Assembly: GCA_947444925.1 (NCBI GenBank)
Contig: CANFBW010000003.1
Span: forward strand, 1 to 64,000
DNA from: Flavobacteriales bacterium
Lineage (GTDB): Bacteria > Bacteroidota > Bacteroidia > Flavobacteriales_C > GCA-002722245
Length of the DNA stretch: 64,000 bases
Direction: 5' to 3'
Shown here: piece by piece, positions 62,905 through 64,000 of the stretch
Position numbering within the stretch: position 1 is the first letter of the stretch
Layout: each line of letters opens with the position of its first letter
The notes under the pieces: model-generated
Databases searched by the model: none
Seen by the model: the letters and a program-made list of their open reading frames with translations, nothing else
Told to the model about the DNA's origin: nothing
Program-made: the position numbers and the translations under genes

Positions 62905-63120
62905 ATGGACGAAATGTTTACTCAAAAAAATGCAATTGAAAAATTTGATGCCGATCTTTACACACTTCTTGAACTTGCCGCGATGCCAAAGGGCTCTGCT
63001 GAAATCAAAGAAGTTGAAGAACCCGGTGATGATTTATTGAACAACATCATTAATTATTCAAAAGCGTTAAGCGTTCGAAAATCCAAAATGATGGACAAGA
63101 TGAGCTTTGTTTTGAATTAA
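62905..63120 (+). CDS. short soluble protein downstream of a sigma factor, function unknown
   Basis: From the ATG at 62905 the product is 71 residues ('MDEMFTQKNAIEKFDADLYT', then 'LLELAAMPKGSAEIKEVEEP'), ending 'SVRKSKMMDKMSFVLN'. A GTG at 62857 would add 16 residues but they are not conserved-looking. It is charged, helical and has no membrane segment or signal. The gene lies 68 bases after the sigma factor and before a strong terminator, so it is likely on the same mRNA. A small regulator of that sigma factor is a guess. Confidence 0.65.
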   Translation: MDEMFTQKNAIEKFDADLYTLLELAAMPKGSAEIKEVEEPGDDLLNNIINYSKALSVRKSKMMDKMSFVLN

Positions 63121-63140
63121 AAAATGGTTGATGTCGTTTA

Positions 63141-63183
63141 AAAGGTGTTCTGAATAAGGGTTTTCAGAACACCTTTCTTTATT
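63141..63183 (+). terminator. strong rho-independent terminator
   Basis: AAAGGTGTTCTGA (63141-63153) and its exact complement at 63164-63176 form a 13-bp stem with a 10-base loop, followed by CTTTATTTT. It closes the sigma factor unit just before nth. Confidence 0.88.
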
Positions 63184-63191
63184 TTAGCGCC

Positions 63192-63827
63192 ATGACGAAA
63201 AAAGAGAAGGCAGCGGCGATTTGTAAAATACTAGAAAAACTTTACCCCAATCCGCCTATTCCTCTGGATCACAAAGACAACTATACTTTACTGATAGCGG
63301 TTTTACTTTCAGCTCAATGTACTGATATTAGGGTAAACCAAATCACTCCAAAACTCTTTAAAAAAGCCGATAATCCATACGACATGGTCAAACTTACGAT
63401 CGAAGAAATTCGAGAAATAATAAAACCATGCGGACTGTCGCCTGCAAAATCAAAAGCGATTTTCAATTTATCTCAAATTTTAATCGATACGCACAAAGGA
63501 ATAGTTCCAAATACGTTTGAAGAGCTGGAGGCTCTGCCCGGTGTGGGACACAAAACAGCTTCGGTGGTAATGATTCAAGCCTTTGGGGTGCCGGCATTTC
63601 CTGTTGATACTCACATTCATCGTTTAGCTCACCGATGGGGTTTGTCGGATGGCAGTTCTGTAGCGCAAACAGAAAAGGATTGCAAAAAACTTTTTCCGAT
63701 TGAAAAATGGATTAAACTTCATTTACAAATCATTTATTTTGGGAGAGAATATTGTCCGGCACGCGGGCACGATGCGGAGCGCTGCCCAGTTTGCTCTAAA
63801 TATGGCGTGAAGCTTAAAAAGAATTAG
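63192..63827 (+). CDS. nth: endonuclease III, with incomplete Fe-S cysteine set
   Basis: A 211-residue DNA glycosylase/AP-lyase that removes oxidised pyrimidines. The helix-hairpin-helix 'LEALPGVGHKTASVVMI' carries the catalytic Lys, and 'FPVDTHIHRLAHRWGLS' the catalytic Asp. 'LLSAQCTDIRVNQITPKLF' is the usual substrate-pocket region. The C-terminal iron-sulphur loop is normally C-x6-C-x2-C-x5-C; here it reads 'YCPARGHDAERCPVCSKYG', giving C-x9-C-x2-C with no fourth Cys. A [4Fe-4S] cluster is therefore doubtful. Similar endings occur, as far as I recall, in other Bacteroidota. Confidence 0.95.
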   Translation: MTKKEKAAAICKILEKLYPNPPIPLDHKDNYTLLIAVLLSAQCTDIRVNQITPKLFKKADNPYDMVKLTIEEIREIIKPCGLSPAKSKAIFNLSQILIDTHKGIVPNTFEELEALPGVGHKTASVVMIQAFGVPAFPVDTHIHRLAHRWGLSDGSSVAQTEKDCKKLFPIEKWIKLHLQIIYFGREYCPARGHDAERCPVCSKYGVKLKKN

Positions 63828-63854
63828 GATATTTAGCCTTCCAAAAGATACATT

Positions 63855-64000
63855 TTGAAAATTTTACTCATAACACCTCCATTTACCCAGCTCAATACGC
63901 CTTATCCAGCGACTGCGTATTTGAAAGGTTTTTTGAATACAAAGGGCATTGCAGCAGCGCAATGCGATTTGGGCATTGAGGTCATATTGACCTTGTTTTC
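63855..64000 (+). CDS. start of a probable B12-binding-domain radical SAM protein (cut by window edge)
   Basis: From a TTG at 63855 the frame is open to the end of the window (48 codons): 'KILLITPPFTQLNTPYPATA', 'YLKGFLNTKG', then 'AAAQCDLGIEVILTLF'. This opening matches the N-terminal cobalamin-binding-type Rossmann domain of radical SAM proteins, where 'TPPFxxLNTPYPA' is typical. The radical SAM CxxxCxxC motif would lie beyond the window, so the call rests on the N-terminus alone. It follows nth by 27 bases. Confidence 0.65.
   Translation, partial: MKILLITPPFTQLNTPYPATAYLKGFLNTKGIAAAQCDLGIEVILTLF

Overview
The window is a stretch of a Bacteroidota chromosome of moderately low GC. The evidence for that is a type IX secretion (T9SS) C-terminal sorting domain on a GH16 glucanase, two PorP/SprF-type sequences, two TonB-receptor/DUF4249-lipoprotein pairs, tandem-domain universal stress proteins, and promoters of the Bacteroidota form (TTG, 19 bp, TAnnTTTG-like). 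Several genes appear to start with TTG or GTG. Genus cannot be judged. No tRNA, rRNA, CRISPR array or insertion sequence was seen.

Layout. (1) 1-2353: end of metF, an alpha/beta hydrolase, thiL. (2) 2419-23025: a surface-polysaccharide locus. Two glycosyltransferases on the minus strand are followed by a seven-gene plus-strand cluster (4437-11120). This cluster looks like an almost complete legionaminic acid pathway: synthase, acetyltransferase, CBS-containing nucleotidyltransferase, hydrolysing 2-epimerase, 4,6-dehydratase, aminotransferase and CMP-transferase. After it come two sugar amidotransferases (WbuX type) that share one WbuY/WbuZ ammonia-supplying pair, and two paralogous large proteins with QHG and HP motifs that are candidate nonulosonate transferases. 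A decayed third copy of that family lies at 18546-18710. The locus ends with an ABC exporter (wzm/wzt) and the GDP-fucose genes fcl and gmd. The likely product is an O-antigen or capsule containing an amidinated nonulosonic acid and fucose, exported by the ABC route.

(3) 23207-37314: housekeeping and envelope genes: rplS, a secreted 1927-residue coiled-coil protein, cinA, a TerC-family protein, Usp, rpmB, an M1 peptidase, a sugar epimerase and an APC permease. (4) 37391-47931: a LexA-like regulator, then a regulatory and envelope block. Two TonB receptor/DUF4249 modules flank a minus-strand set made of an ECF sigma factor, a fused anti-sigma/PorP protein and a frameshifted stand-alone PorP. 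The fusion joins a cytoplasmic anti-sigma-like segment, one membrane helix, a low-complexity linker with twelve Asn residues, and a PorP/SprF outer-membrane-type domain in one chain. It is the most unusual object in the window.

(5) 48127-64000: a membrane-anchored coiled-coil protein, an orphan ABC ATPase, a sterol-desaturase-family protein, a helicase, smpB, an LptF/LptG permease, tgt (without the usual zinc cysteines), a T9SS-exported GH16 glucanase, a glycosyltransferase, two more ECF sigma factors, rsmG, a second Usp, nth (with an incomplete Fe-S cysteine set) and the start of a likely radical SAM gene. Clear hairpin terminators separate several of these units.
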